A DNA stretch of 43,528 nucleotides from Tepidamorphus sp. (GTDB lineage Bacteria; Pseudomonadota; Alphaproteobacteria; Rhizobiales; Tepidamorphaceae): NCBI GenBank assembly GCA_028280885.1, contig JANQKY010000039.1, positions 1 through 43,528 on the forward strand. The letters run 5' to 3'. The number at the start of each line of letters is the position of its first letter. Position 1 is the stretch's first letter. Positions 7,923 to 17,007 of the stretch are shown in pieces. Made by a program: the position numbers and the translations under genes. The notes under the pieces were generated by a model. That model did not search any database. It was not told the DNA's origin and saw only the letters and a list, made by a program, of their open reading frames with translations.

Positions 7923-9257
7923 GTGTCTACGGGATCGTCGAACCCGCTCGATCGAAGCCTCGGGCTCTGGCAGCTCGTGCTGTTCGGGATCGCCTATACC
8001 GCGCCGCTGGTGGTGCTGATGACGTTCGGCATCCTCGACAGGGCGTCGCAGGGCACGGTCGCGGGTGCCTATCTCGTCGCCACCATCGCGATCTTCTTCA
8101 CCGCGGCAAGCTATGGCCGCATGGCCGGACTGCACGCGACCGCCGGATCGGCCTATGCCTATTCGCGCCAGGCGATCGCCGCGCCGATCGGCTTCCTGGT
8201 CGGCTGGAGCGTCATGCTCGACTATTTCCTGCTGCCGATGCTGACGGCCCTGCTCACCGCCATCTACCTCGCCGCGTCGTTTCCCGATATCCCGAAATGG
8301 GTGTTCGTGGTCACCTTCCTTAGTCTCACCACGGGCGTCAACGCCATCGGCATCCGGCTGGCGAGCCACGTCAACGGCCTGCTGCTGGCCGTCCAGGCGG
8401 TCGTGCTGCTGGCCTTCCTGGCGCTCGCCCTGCGCTATGTCATCGCGATCCACGGCGCGGCGTCGCTGGAGAGCGTGACGCCGTTCTTCAAGGCCGATGT
8501 GCCGCTTTCCGTCACCGCCTACGGGGCATCGCTGGCGGCCTTGTCCTTTCTCGGCTTCGACGCCGTCTCGACGTTGAGCGAGGAGGCGCGCCGGCCGGCC
8601 CGCGACGTGCCCCGGGCGGTGCTGCTCGTCGCCGTCCTCGCCGGGCTTCTGTTCGTCGCCGCCTCGTTCATGGCGCAGCTCGTCGACGGCGACACGCCGG
8701 TCGGCGACCCGAGTTCGGCCGGACTGGCGCTCGCGCGCAAGGTCGGCGGCGACCTGTTCTCGACCGTGTTCATCATCGGTCTGGTGATCACCCAGATCGG
8801 CGCCGGCATCTGCGCCCAGGCCGGCGTCGCCCGGCTGCTCTACGCGATGGGCCGCGACGGTGTCCTGCCGAAACGGGTCTTCGCCTATGTGTACGCGCGG
8901 ACCCGGACACCGCTGTTCAACATCGTGCTCGCCGGGATCGTCGGTCTCCTGGCCCTGTTCCTGAGCGAGGAGGCGGGCACGTCGCTGGTCAATTTCGGCG
9001 CCTTCGTCGCGTTTACCGCGGTCAATTGCAGCGTGGTCGCGGTGTTTTTGCGGTCTCGGGCCGTCGGCGACCATCGCAACCCGCTGACCTGGCTCCTGTT
9101 TCCGGCCATCGGCGCCGCCTCCACGCTGTGGCTGCTGTTCAGCCTGAGCGGCGATGCCAAGACGCTGGGGCTGATCTGGATGGCGGCCGGGCTGTGCTAT
9201 CTGGCCTGGCTGACGCGTGGCTTCCGGCGGCCGACGCCCGATCTCAGGGAAGACTGA
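7923..9257 (+). CDS. APC superfamily amino acid permease
   Basis: A 444-residue integral inner-membrane protein with about 12 hydrophobic helices. The first helix has the substrate-binding motif of the amino acid-polyamine-organocation family (GIAYTAPLVVLMTFG), and the loop after helix 6 has the family hallmark FLGFDAVSTLSEEARRP. It probably imports an amino acid or polyamine with a cation. The start is GTG 7923, preceded by AGAGGA. Its position next to arginine genes might suggest a basic amino acid or ornithine, but the substrate cannot be assigned from sequence. Confidence 0.88.
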   Translation: MSTGSSNPLDRSLGLWQLVLFGIAYTAPLVVLMTFGILDRASQGTVAGAYLVATIAIFFTAASYGRMAGLHATAGSAYAYSRQAIAAPIGFLVGWSVMLDYFLLPMLTALLTAIYLAASFPDIPKWVFVVTFLSLTTGVNAIGIRLASHVNGLLLAVQAVVLLAFLALALRYVIAIHGAASLESVTPFFKADVPLSVTAYGASLAALSFLGFDAVSTLSEEARRPARDVPRAVLLVAVLAGLLFVAASFMAQLVDGDTPVGDPSSAGLALARKVGGDLFSTVFIIGLVITQIGAGICAQAGVARLLYAMGRDGVLPKRVFAYVYARTRTPLFNIVLAGIVGLLALFLSEEAGTSLVNFGAFVAFTAVNCSVVAVFLRSRAVGDHRNPLTWLLFPAIGAASTLWLLFSLSGDAKTLGLIWMAAGLCYLAWLTRGFRRPTPDLRED

Positions 9258-9549
9258 TCCGGCCGTCCCAAGCCCCGATACACCCCACGGGAGCGGTCGG
9301 CGGGTTTGTAAGGAGCGGCGTCACGGCTCGGGCGAATCGGTTTTTGTCGTTTTTGGGGAAATCCTTTCCATCCGGTTACTGGCCACTTGCCGACGAGTCC
9401 ACCGGTATTGTAGTTTTAGGCATTGGGTACGACATTTCGTGCGGCGGACCAGTCTCGTCACCCAGATTTAGTGGGGCTAACGGAGCGCAAAAAATTGCGA
9501 TTCCGTTTCGGACTCGGAATCTGCCCGCGACCCGGACATGGAGCGGCGG
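9258..9549 (+). promoter_or_regulatory. gcrA upstream region with clustered GANTC (CcrM) sites
   Basis: This 292-bp spacer is less GC-rich than its surroundings. It holds GAGTC at 9395-9399 and three GANTC sites within 23 bp: GATTC 9499-9503, GACTC 9511-9515 and GAATC 9517-9521, the last ending 28 bp before the gcrA ATG. CcrM methylates GANTC in alphaproteobacteria and GcrA is recruited to methylated GANTC promoters. The cluster therefore suggests methylation-coupled or autogenous control of gcrA. I see no perfect -35/-10 pair. Confidence 0.55.
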
Positions 9550-10071
9550 ATGTCTTGGACTGATGAACGTGTCGAACTCCTCAAGAAGCTCTGGGCCGAT
9601 GGCCTGAGCGCGAGTCAGATCGCGTCGGAGCTTGGGGGCGTGACGCGCAATGCGGTTATTGGAAAGGTACACCGGCTGGGCTTGTCCGGCCGGACGAAGG
9701 CGACGCGCCCGGCGGCGCCACGGGTGCGCAAGGCGCGCCGGCCGTCGATGCCACCCCGGCCATCGACCCGGGTGATCGGCAACACGGCGCTGAAGGTGAA
9801 CGTGGTCGCCGAGCAGCAGGTCGAGGCCGAGGTGGTGCCGATGCGGGTGCTGGCTCCCGCCGAGGAGCCGTTCATTCCGGTCGAGGAACGGGCCACCATC
9901 CTGCAGCTCAACGAAAGCACCTGCAAATGGCCGATCGGCGATCCCGGCAGCGACGACTTCTATTTCTGCGGCCGCAAATCGGCGCCGGGCATGCCCTATT
10001 GCGAGCACCATTGCGGCATCGCCTACCAGCCGGCCAACGACCGGCGCCGGTCGAAATCGTCGGAGTCCTGA
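9550..10071 (+). CDS. gcrA: GcrA cell-cycle regulator
   Basis: GcrA binds RNA polymerase holoenzyme and DNA at methylated GANTC sites to activate cell-cycle genes in alphaproteobacteria. The 173-residue protein opens with the highly conserved MSWTDERVELLKKLWADG and the helix-turn-helix with GGVTRNAVIGKVHRLGLSG (residues ~25-50). A basic, proline-rich linker follows, and the C-terminal cysteine-containing sigma70-interacting domain (CKWPIGDPGSDDFYFCG, YCEHHCGIAYQ) ends the protein. The start at 9550, not the in-frame ATG at 9538, matches orthologues and has GGAG eight bases upstream. Confidence 0.96.
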   Translation: MSWTDERVELLKKLWADGLSASQIASELGGVTRNAVIGKVHRLGLSGRTKATRPAAPRVRKARRPSMPPRPSTRVIGNTALKVNVVAEQQVEAEVVPMRVLAPAEEPFIPVEERATILQLNESTCKWPIGDPGSDDFYFCGRKSAPGMPYCEHHCGIAYQPANDRRRSKSSES

Positions 10072-10505
10072 GGCGAGTGGTTCCGGCAAGTGTCGGCGCC
10101 TGTGGTTTGATGGGGACTGCTTTTGGGTAGCCCGCGCGGTTCGGTGTCCCACCGGCTTCGTCTGGGGCTCCCCGATCCCGGATAGTCGCTGTCGCGACTT
10201 CCGGGATGACGCGGGAGAGGGTTGCGTTCTGTCACTCCAACTCCGCGGTCATTGCCGGGCTTGTCCCGGCAATCCACTGGCGGCGGAAACAGATCGCACC
10301 GTGGATTGCCGGGACAAGCCCGGGGATGACCTCGGAGAGGCAGAGTGTTCCGCGTACCCCGCTGTCGTCATCCCGGACAGCCGAAGGCTGAGCCGGGATC
10401 GGGGAACCCGGGCGGTACAACGTCCCATTGTCCTCGGTGCCTACATGGTCAGGGGCTCGCCGATCCCGGCTCTCATTGTACGCGCGACCGGGGAACCGCC
10501 AGCGC
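10072..10505. repeat. Island of palindromic intergenic repeats between gcrA and phoB
   Basis: No gene is seen in these 434 bp. They contain at least three palindromic modules. (i) A module around GATCCCGG...CCGGGATGAC lies at ~10172-10210. (ii) A large inverted repeat has arms 10250-10277 and 10301-10328 (26 of 28 pairs), built on CATTGCCGGGCTTGTCCCGG. (iii) A GTCATCCCGGACAGCCGAAG module lies at 10367-10415, with a partial inverted partner (GATCCCGGCTCTC) at ~10461-10473. Modules (ii) and (iii) recur at 42966-43314. Such units are typical non-coding dispersed repeats of Hyphomicrobiales. Some may act as 3'-end processing or termination structures for the convergent gcrA and phoB transcripts. 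Confidence 0.75.
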
Positions 10506-11207
10506 TCACGAGGCGTTGACGAACTGCTCGTTGAAGGCGTAGCCGGCGCCGCGCACGGTGCGGATCGGATCGGCGCGACGGCCGCGGTTGATCGCCTTGC
10601 GCAGTCGGCCGACATGGACGTCAACGGTGCGCTCGTCGACATAGACGTCGCGGCCCCAGACGCCGTCGAGCAACTGCTCGCGGGTGAACACCCGGCCCGG
10701 GCTCTGCATCAGGAATTCGAGCAGGCGGAACTCGGTCGGGCCGAGATGGATCTCGCGGCCGTTGCGGCGGACCCGGTGGGTGTCGCGGTTGAGTTCGATG
10801 TCGCCGGCGTTCAGGACGGTGGCGATCAGCTCCGGCTTGATCCGGCGCAGCAGCGCCTTGACGCGCGCCATCAGTTCGGGGATCGAGAACGGCTTGACGA
10901 CATAGTCGTCGGCGCCGGTGGCAAGGCCGCGTATCCGCTCGGTCTCCTCGCCGCGCGCCGTCAGCATGATGATCGGCAGGCCCGCCGTTTCCTGGCGCGA
11001 GCGGATCCGCCGGCACAGCTCGATGCCGGAGATGCCCGGCAGCATCCAGTCGAGCAGCACCAGATCGGGCGCACCCTCGCGGATGCGGGTCTCCGCCTCG
11101 TCGCCGCGGCTGACGGCCTCGACCTCGTAGCCTTCCGATTCCAGATTATAGCGCAGAAGGAGCGTCAGCGGCTCCTCGTCCTCCACGATCAGGACCTTTG
11201 CATTCAT
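10506..11207 (-). CDS. phoB: Phosphate regulon response regulator PhoB
   Basis: An OmpR-family regulator of 233 residues. The receiver domain has acidic pocket residues near the N-terminus (VEDEEP), the phospho-acceptor Asp53 (LLDWMLPG), the conserved Thr in MLTARG and the Lys in VVKPF. The C-terminal winged-helix (~130-230) has the recognition region VDVHVGRLRKAI. Phosphorylated by PhoR, it binds PHO boxes and activates phosphate-starvation genes. It is the last gene of the phoR-pstSCAB-phoU-phoB cluster, the usual rhizobial order. Confidence 0.96.
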   Translation of the reverse strand: MNAKVLIVEDEEPLTLLLRYNLESEGYEVEAVSRGDEAETRIREGAPDLVLLDWMLPGISGIELCRRIRSRQETAGLPIIMLTARGEETERIRGLATGADDYVVKPFSIPELMARVKALLRRIKPELIATVLNAGDIELNRDTHRVRRNGREIHLGPTEFRLLEFLMQSPGRVFTREQLLDGVWGRDVYVDERTVDVHVGRLRKAINRGRRADPIRTVRGAGYAFNEQFVNAS

Positions 11208-11236
11208 CGCTCGTGCATCCGTAGTTTAGATTGTCA

Positions 11237-11343
11237 CTCTAGAGCGGCATGCATTCAGCTGGAGCGCGGTGCCGCTCTATCTCTTTGTTTGCGCATCGGA
11301 TTTTTCCGAAAACCGGTTCCCACTTTTCGGTCCGATGCTCTAG
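11237..11343. repeat. Structured intergenic element between phoU and phoB
   Basis: The spacer is almost filled by two perfect stems: TAGAGCGGCA / TGCCGCTCTA (10 bp) and GCATCGGA / TCCGATGC (8 bp). The second encloses a nested CCGAAAA / TTTTCGG (7 bp) with the internal ACCGGTTCCCAC. The sequence around AAACCGGTTCCCACTTTTCGG resembles, as I recall it, a short repeat common between genes in Rhizobiales. The element begins and ends with CTCTAG, and its right CTCTAG supplies the phoU stop codon. It could separate phoU and phoB expression by RNA processing. Confidence 0.6.
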
Positions 11344-12062
11344 CCGGCCTCGGGCTCGTAGTCGGCCGGCGTGAAGCTGGAGGCGTCCTGCTTGGGACGG
11401 TCTTCGCGCAGCTGCTCGCCTTCGCAGAGGAAGTAGATCGTCTCGGCGATATTGGTGGCGTGATCGCCGATGCGCTCGATGTTCTTGGCCGCGAACAGCA
11501 GGTGCGTCGAATAGGTGATGTTGCGGGTGTCTTCCATCATGTAGGTCAGCAATTCGCGGAAGATCGAGGTGTACATCGCGTCGATCTCGGAATCGCGCTT
11601 CCACACCCGCATCGCCTTGTGCACGTCGCGCTGGATGAAGGCGTCGAGCACGTCCTTGAGCTGTTCCGAGGCGATCCGGCTCATGTACTCGATGCCGAGC
11701 ACCACCTTCTTATCGCCGGCCTGGGACTGGATGGCGACGGCGCGCTTGGCGATGTTCTTGGCCAGGTCGCCGATCCGCTCCAGATCCGCCGACAGCTTGA
11801 TGGCGGCCATGATCTCGCGCAGGTCGGCGGCCATCGGCTGGCGCTTGGCGATCATCAGGATCGCCTGTTCCTCGATCTCGTGCTCGAGCTGGTCGATCTG
11901 CTCGTCCGCGTTGATCGTGCGCATCGCCAGGTCGGCGTCGTTGCGGTGCAGCGCATAGGTCGCGTCGATCAGGGATTTCTCGGCATAGCCGCCCATCCGG
12001 GTGATCTTGACGGCCAGGTCCTTCAATTCGTCGTCAAACGAGGAAACGATATGATCGGTCAT
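11340..12062 (-). CDS. phoU: Phosphate signalling complex protein PhoU
   Basis: PhoU links the Pst transporter to PhoR and keeps the Pho regulon off when phosphate is plentiful. The 240-residue all-helical protein has two repeats of the PhoU domain, each with the metal-binding E/DxxxD-type signature (ADLERIGDLAKNIAKRA ~residues 94-110, KNIERIGDHATNIAE ~200-214). ATG 12062 has GAGG nine bases upstream. The in-frame extension to 12716 is only an artefact running under pstB. Its stop codon lies inside the structured element. Confidence 0.96.
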   Translation of the reverse strand: MTDHIVSSFDDELKDLAVKITRMGGYAEKSLIDATYALHRNDADLAMRTINADEQIDQLEHEIEEQAILMIAKRQPMAADLREIMAAIKLSADLERIGDLAKNIAKRAVAIQSQAGDKKVVLGIEYMSRIASEQLKDVLDAFIQRDVHKAMRVWKRDSEIDAMYTSIFRELLTYMMEDTRNITYSTHLLFAAKNIERIGDHATNIAETIYFLCEGEQLREDRPKQDASSFTPADYEPEAG

Positions 12063-12100
12063 GGGAAATACCTCGTCACCCGTGCTGAACCACCGCTCGA

Positions 12101-12931
12101 TCAGCCGAAGCGGCCGGTAATATAATCGTGGGTGCGTTCGTCCTTGGGATTGGTGAAAATGTGTTCGGTCGGGCCGACCTCGACCAGGATGCCGAGATGG
12201 AAGAACGCCGTGCGCTGCGACACGCGGGCAGCCTGCTGCATCGAATGCGTGACGATAATGATGCAGTAGTTCTCCTTCAACTCGTCGATCAGCTCCTCGA
12301 CCTTGGCCGTGGCGATCGGATCGAGCGCCGAGCACGGCTCGTCCATCAGGATCACCTCGGGGCTCACCGCGACCGCGCGGGCGATGCACAGGCGCTGCTG
12401 CTGGCCTCCGGACAGGCCGGTGCCGGGATCGTCGAGACGGTCCTTGACCTCCTCCCACAGGCCGGCCTTGCGCAAGCTGCTCTCGACGACACCGTCGAGC
12501 TCGGACTTGTTGGTGGCAAGCCCGTGGATGCGCGGCCCGTAGGCGATATTGTCGTAGATCGATTTCGGGAACGGATTGGGCTTCTGGAACACCATGCCGA
12601 CCCGCGCCCTGAGTTCGACCACGTCGAGGGAGGGGTCGTAGATGTTGCGTTCGTCCAGCGTGATCAGGCCCTCGACGCGGCAGCCGTCGATCGTGTCGTT
12701 CATCCGGTTGATGCAACGCAGGAAGGTCGACTTGCCGCAGCCCGAGGGACCGATGAACGAGGTCACGGAGCGCTCGGGAATGTCGATCGAGACGTCGAAC
12801 AGGGCCTGCTTCTGGCCGTAGTAGACGCTGGTGTCCTTGGCCGCGACGCGGATCGGATTCATGTTCGGATCGTCGACGACGATCGTCTCGGCGCTGCGGG
12901 CGGGTGCCTCGGCATTGGCGGCTTGGTTCAT
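12101..12931 (-). CDS. pstB: Phosphate ABC transporter ATP-binding protein PstB
   Basis: The cytosolic ATPase of the high-affinity phosphate importer, 276 residues from ATG 12931. Walker A is GPSGCGKST (61-69), the Q-loop is in [13 protein letters not shown], the signature is LSGGQQQR, Walker B is [13 protein letters not shown] and the switch histidine is in [16 protein letters not shown]-like residues typical of PstB follow Walker A. The ATG at 12931 has GGAG nine bases upstream and lies 14 bp after pstA; the GTG at 12952 would overlap pstA and is less likely. Confidence 0.97.
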   Translation of the reverse strand: MNQAANAEAPARSAETIVVDDPNMNPIRVAAKDTSVYYGQKQALFDVSIDIPERSVTSFIGPSGCGKSTFLRCINRMNDTIDGCRVEGLITLDERNIYDPSLDVVELRARVGMVFQKPNPFPKSIYDNIAYGPRIHGLATNKSELDGVVESSLRKAGLWEEVKDRLDDPGTGLSGGQQQRLCIARAVAVSPEVILMDEPCSALDPIATAKVEELIDELKENYCIIIVTHSMQQAARVSQRTAFFHLGILVEVGPTEHIFTNPKDERTHDYITGRFG

Positions 12932-12945
12932 GGTCTTCTGCTCCG

Positions 12946-14238
12946 TTACCACGTCCGCTCGAGGCGCTGACGCAGGAAGATTGCGATGCCGTTCATGATG
13001 ATGAGGAAGCCGAGCAGCACGAGGATGGCCGCCGACGTGCGGTCGACGAAGCCGCGCTCGGGACTGTCGGCCCAGATGAAGATCTGGGTGGGCAGGGCGG
13101 TCGAGGCGTCCAGGAGGCCGCCGGGCGGCGAGGTGATGAAGGCGTTCATGCCGATCAGGAGCAGCGGCGCGGTTTCGCCGAGCGCCTGGGCAAGGCCGAT
13201 GATGGTGCCGGTCAGGATGCCCGGCAGCGCCAGCGGCAGGACGTGATGGGTGATCACCTGGTGGCGCGAGGCACCCATGCCGAGCGCGGCCTCGCGGATC
13301 GAGGGCGGCACCGCCTTCAGCGAGGCGCGCGTGACGATGATGATCGTCGGCAGCGTCATCAGCGACAAGACCATGCCGCCGACAAGGGGCGCCGATCTCG
13401 GCAGGCCGAAGAAGTTCAGGAACACCGCCAGGCCCAAGAGGCCGAAGACGATCGAGGGGACGGCGGCGAGATTGTTGATGTTGACCTCGATCAGGTCGGT
13501 CCAGCGGTTCTTCGGCGCGAACTCCTCCAGATAGACCGCGGCAGCGATGCCGACGGGAAACGAGATCAGGAAACAGACCAGCAGCGCGTAGAACGAGCCG
13601 ACGATCGCGCCGGCGAGGCCGGCGAGCTCGGGGAAGCGGCTGTCGGAATTGACGAACAGGCCCCAGTTGAAGGGGGTCGAGACGCGGCCCTCCGCCTCCA
13701 GCTTGTCATACCAGCCGATCTGCTTGTCGTTGATCTTGCGCCGATCCTCTGGAAGGTCGCGGTCGATGACGCCCTTGTTCAACTGGTCGAAGGGATCGGA
13801 GACCGGAACTCGTATGTCGAAGGTCGTGCCGATCAGCTTGGGATCGGCGACCACCTTGGCGCGGATCATGAACTGGGTGTTGTTGGTCAGAAGCCGCGCA
13901 AGCTCGCGCTGCTCGCGCGGATCGGTGACCTCGGGAAACAGCGTTTCCAGCGTGCCCTTGACGATCGCCCGGTAGTTGCCCTTGGAAGGGTCGTCCTCGT
14001 TGACGAATTGCGGATCGACATAGACGGGGACCGTGACCATCGTCTGGACGAAGGCGCGGTAGCCGGTCGAGACCAGCGAGACGATCAGGATTCCCAAGAG
14101 GCCGATGGCGATCGAGATCGCGACGACGCCGATCGTGCGCAGGCGCCGGTCGGCCCGGTGGCGGCGGCGACGGCGGGCCGCCGCGCTCTCGCTCGACCAG
14201 TCGAACTTCTGCGTCAGGGCTGCGTCGGCGGTGCTCAT
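12946..14238 (-). CDS. pstA: Phosphate ABC transporter permease PstA (long form with N-terminal extension)
   Basis: At 430 residues this is longer than the ~300-residue E. coli PstA. The extra part is an N-terminal domain with a basic cytosolic head ([11 protein letters not shown]), a membrane helix (~37-58) and a ~150-residue extracytoplasmic domain, as in the DUF3333-containing PstA of alphaproteobacteria. The C-terminal half holds the permease helices and the EAA-type loop contacting PstB ([20 protein letters not shown]). It overlaps pstC by 4 nt (ATGA). Confidence 0.95.
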   Translation of the reverse strand: MSTADAALTQKFDWSSESAAARRRRRHRADRRLRTIGVVAISIAIGLLGILIVSLVSTGYRAFVQTMVTVPVYVDPQFVNEDDPSKGNYRAIVKGTLETLFPEVTDPREQRELARLLTNNTQFMIRAKVVADPKLIGTTFDIRVPVSDPFDQLNKGVIDRDLPEDRRKINDKQIGWYDKLEAEGRVSTPFNWGLFVNSDSRFPELAGLAGAIVGSFYALLVCFLISFPVGIAAAVYLEEFAPKNRWTDLIEVNINNLAAVPSIVFGLLGLAVFLNFFGLPRSAPLVGGMVLSLMTLPTIIIVTRASLKAVPPSIREAALGMGASRHQVITHHVLPLALPGILTGTIIGLAQALGETAPLLLIGMNAFITSPPGGLLDASTALPTQIFIWADSPERGFVDRTSAAILVLLGFLIIMNGIAIFLRQRLERTW

Positions 14239-15626
14239 TCGTATTGCTCCCGATACTTCTGGACGATCCGCAGGGCGACGACGTTGAGGCAGAGCGTCAC
14301 GACGAACAGGACCAGGCCCAGCGCGAAGGCGGCCAGCGTCTTGGGACTGTCGAACTCGGTGTCACCGGTCAGAAGCGTCACGATCTGCACCGTCACGGTG
14401 GTGACGGAATCGATTGGGTTGACCGTCAGCGAGGCGATCAGGCCGGCTGCCATCACGACGATCATGGTTTCGCCGATGGCGCGGCTCATGGCGAGCAGGA
14501 TGCCGCCCATGATGCCCGGCAGGGCGGCGGGCAGCATCACCTTGACCATGGTCTCGGCGCGGGTCGCGCCAAGTGCCAGCGAGCCGTCGCGCATGGTCCG
14601 CGGAACGGCCTTCAGGGCATCGTCGGAGAGCGACGAAATGAACGGGATGATCATGATGCCCATGACCGCGCCGGCGGCCAGCGCGCTGTTGGGCGAGACC
14701 GCGATGCCGAGCGCGGAGCCGGTATCGCGGACGGCGGGCGCGACGATCAGCACGGCGAAGAAGCCGTAGACGACGGTCGGGATGCCGGCCAGGATCTCCA
14801 TGATCGGCTTGACGGTCGCGCGGACGCGGTCGCTGGAATACTCGACCAGATAGATCGCCGTGTAGATGCCGATCGGGGTGGCGACCAGCATCGCGATGAA
14901 GGCGATCAGCAGCGTGCCGGTGAAGACGGGAATGGCGCCGAACGCGCCCTTGCCGGCGACCTGGTCGGCGCGCAGCGCGATCTGCGGCTCCCAGCGCAGC
15001 CCGAACAGGAATTCGTTGAACGGCACCCGCCGGAAGAACTCCGAGGCCTCGAAGACGAGGGAGGCGACGATGCCGATGGTCGTGATGATGGCGATCATCG
15101 AGCAGAAGATCATCAGGGCCGACAGCACGAACTCGAAATTGTTGCGGGCCCGGAAGCGCGGGGAGAGCCGCCCGCGCGCGACGACCATGGCGATCAGCAT
15201 CATGGCGATCGCGACGACGACCATCGCCCAGCGCGCGATCGCCTCCCAGCGCAGATAGACGGCCGCAGCACTCTCGATCTCGGGCGTCGGCTCCTTGAAG
15301 ATCCGGCCGGCGGCGACGTTCTTGATCTCGGACAGGATCAGTTGGATCCCCGAAGCGGACTGCCCCTCGGTCAGCGACGCGGGCAGCGAGGCCAGCAGGA
15401 GATTGTCGATGACGGTGCCCTGCAGGAACAGCCAGAGCAGGACCAGGACGAAAGCCGGAATACCGACCCAGACGGCAACGAAGGCGCCGTGATAGCCGGG
15501 CAGCGAATGGACCACCTGCCCCGCACCGGCTCCCGTGCCCGAGATGAAACGGTTGCCCGCCGAGCGACCCACATAGTAGCCGACGACCGACAGGATCAGG
15601 ATCAGAAGAAAGACATATCCCGCCAC
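14235..15626 (-). CDS. pstC: Phosphate ABC transporter permease PstC
   Basis: The second membrane subunit of the phosphate importer, 463 residues from GTG 15626. It opens directly with a membrane helix (MAGYVFLLILILSVVGYY) and GGAGG lies about ten bases upstream; the longer frame to 15794 has no such signal and covers the pstS-pstC hairpin. A periplasmic segment (~100-175) precedes the permease core, and the EAA-like loop is DGSLALGATRAETMVKVMLP. Like PstA it is the extended alphaproteobacterial version. Confidence 0.95.
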   Translation of the reverse strand: MAGYVFLLILILSVVGYYVGRSAGNRFISGTGAGAGQVVHSLPGYHGAFVAVWVGIPAFVLVLLWLFLQGTVIDNLLLASLPASLTEGQSASGIQLILSEIKNVAAGRIFKEPTPEIESAAAVYLRWEAIARWAMVVVAIAMMLIAMVVARGRLSPRFRARNNFEFVLSALMIFCSMIAIITTIGIVASLVFEASEFFRRVPFNEFLFGLRWEPQIALRADQVAGKGAFGAIPVFTGTLLIAFIAMLVATPIGIYTAIYLVEYSSDRVRATVKPIMEILAGIPTVVYGFFAVLIVAPAVRDTGSALGIAVSPNSALAAGAVMGIMIIPFISSLSDDALKAVPRTMRDGSLALGATRAETMVKVMLPAALPGIMGGILLAMSRAIGETMIVVMAAGLIASLTVNPIDSVTTVTVQIVTLLTGDTEFDSPKTLAAFALGLVLFVVTLCLNVVALRIVQKYREQYE

Positions 15627-15758
15627 GACAGAGCTCCCTCCGGCTCTTCGAGATGCGCCCGGAACGGTGCCAACCCACGGTGCCAATCGCGCGGTAAAGC
15701 CCGCGATGCCCGCCCCGGGCCCGCCCCGGATCAATGTGGCCCCTGAAGAAGAGGCCGA

Positions 15759-15791
15759 CCGCGCCGCCGCTCTTTGCGCGCGGCGGCGCGG
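15759..15791 (-). terminator. Strong hairpin between pstS and pstC (likely attenuator)
   Basis: A perfect 12-bp GC stem (CCGCGCCGCCGC / GCGGCGGCGCGG) with a 9-nt loop lies 26 bp downstream of the pstS stop, in the 191-bp gap before pstC. There is no T-tract. By analogy with other binding-protein-first ABC operons it probably protects the pstS message and reduces expression of pstCAB relative to the binding protein. Confidence 0.65.
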
Positions 15792-15817
15792 CACGTCAGG
15801 TCATCGGATCAAGACGA

Positions 15818-16855
15818 TCAGCTGCCGTAGCGGGTCATGTTGTTGCCGGCTTCGGCATCGCCGCGAACCGCGTCGCGCTGCTCGCTGCCCAGCGGGATCA
15901 GGCCGCGCTCGGACAGGTAGCCGCCGTCACCCATGGCGGCTTCCGAGACGTACTCGCCGACGAAGTCGTCGAGGCCCGGGATGACGCCGCGATGCGCGTT
16001 CTTGATGTAGAAGAACAGCGGGCGCGACACCGGGTAGGACCCATCAGCGATGGTTTCGAAGGCCGGCGCAACACCGTCGATCTTCTCGCCTTCCAGCGTA
16101 TCCTGGTTCTCGTAGAGGAACGAGTAGCCGAAGATGCCGAAGGCGTTCTCGTCGGCGTTCAGGCGCTGGACGATCAGGTTGTCGTTCTCGCCGGCCTCGA
16201 TGAACGGACCGTCGGTGCGCATGCGGGCGCAGACCTGGTCCTTCTTCTCGCCTTCGAGGGCCTCGATCGCCGGGAAGGCCTCGCAGCCTTCTTCCATGAC
16301 CAGCTCGACCCAGGCGTCACGGGTGCCGGAGGTGGGCGGCGGGCCGAACACGGTGATCTCGACATCCGGCAGCGAAGCATCGATTTCCGACCACTTCTTG
16401 TACGGGTTGGCGACGACCTTGCCGTCGACCTCGACCTCGGCGGCAAGCGCCTGGAAGAGCTGCGGGATCGTCACGTCGATGACGGCGCCCTTGCGCGCGC
16501 TGGCAAACGCGATGCCGTCATAGCCGATCAGGACTTCGGTGACGCTGTCGACGCCGTTGTCCATGCAGGCCTTGTGCTCGGATTCCTTCATCGCCCGCGA
16601 GGCGCCGGTGATGTCCGGGAAGTCCTCGCCGACACCGCCGCAGAAGATCTTCATGCCGCCGCCGGTACCGGTCGATTCGACAACCGGAGCCGGGTTGCCG
16701 GTGACATTGGCGAACTCTTCGGCGACCGCCTGGGTGAACGGGAAGACGGTGGAAGATCCGACGATGCGGATCTGGTCACGGGCGGACGCCGGCGAAGCGG
16801 CAACAGCCCCCGCCACCGCGATCGCGGCGACGGTAGCGAAAGAAACGTTTTTCAC
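15818..16855 (-). CDS. pstS: Periplasmic phosphate-binding protein PstS
   Basis: 345 residues from GTG 16855 (AGGGAG seven bases upstream). A classical signal peptide ends at ASPASA (residue 25/26). The mature start RDQIRIVGSSTVFPF carries the phosphate-contacting SST loop, followed by STGTGGGMKIFCGG, DITGASRAMK and the TSGTRDAWVE loop, all typical of PstS. It captures phosphate in the periplasm for PstCAB. A candidate PHO box and -10 lie about 150-190 bp upstream. Confidence 0.96.
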   Translation of the reverse strand: MKNVSFATVAAIAVAGAVAASPASARDQIRIVGSSTVFPFTQAVAEEFANVTGNPAPVVESTGTGGGMKIFCGGVGEDFPDITGASRAMKESEHKACMDNGVDSVTEVLIGYDGIAFASARKGAVIDVTIPQLFQALAAEVEVDGKVVANPYKKWSEIDASLPDVEITVFGPPPTSGTRDAWVELVMEEGCEAFPAIEALEGEKKDQVCARMRTDGPFIEAGENDNLIVQRLNADENAFGIFGYSFLYENQDTLEGEKIDGVAPAFETIADGSYPVSRPLFFYIKNAHRGVIPGLDDFVGEYVSEAAMGDGGYLSERGLIPLGSEQRDAVRGDAEAGNNMTRYGS

Positions 16856-17007
16856 GAGATCGCTCCCTGTAAGGATCGGAGTAAGGATCGGATTGAACGC
16901 GCGGCCGGATACGTCGCGCGGAAGGTGGGCCGTGGCCGTTTCCCCCTGGGCGGTCCCTCGGCGACCCCGGTCACATCCCGACGCCAACTTAAGCACCGCT
17001 TGCGATC

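Noticed and set aside
7689..9074. Long minus-strand ORF opposite the amino acid permease
   Set aside because: Its translation is low-complexity (Asp, Arg, Gln, Gly rich), typical of the antisense frame of a GC-rich gene, while the plus strand encodes a clear APC permease.
10172..10473. CRISPR array
   Set aside because: The repeats are palindromic, irregularly spaced and of different kinds, with no unique equal-length spacers.
10428..12125. Long plus-strand ORF across phoB and phoU
   Set aside because: Antisense frame of two unmistakable Pho genes; no domain is recognisable and it runs through a repeat island.
12063..12716. N-terminal extension of phoU in the open minus frame
   Set aside because: The extension overlaps pstB in another frame; phoU starts at ATG 12062 with its own ribosome-binding site and normal family length.
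12904..15746. Long plus-strand ORFs opposite pstA and pstC
   Set aside because: Charged, repetitive translations with no motifs; the minus strand carries intact pst genes.
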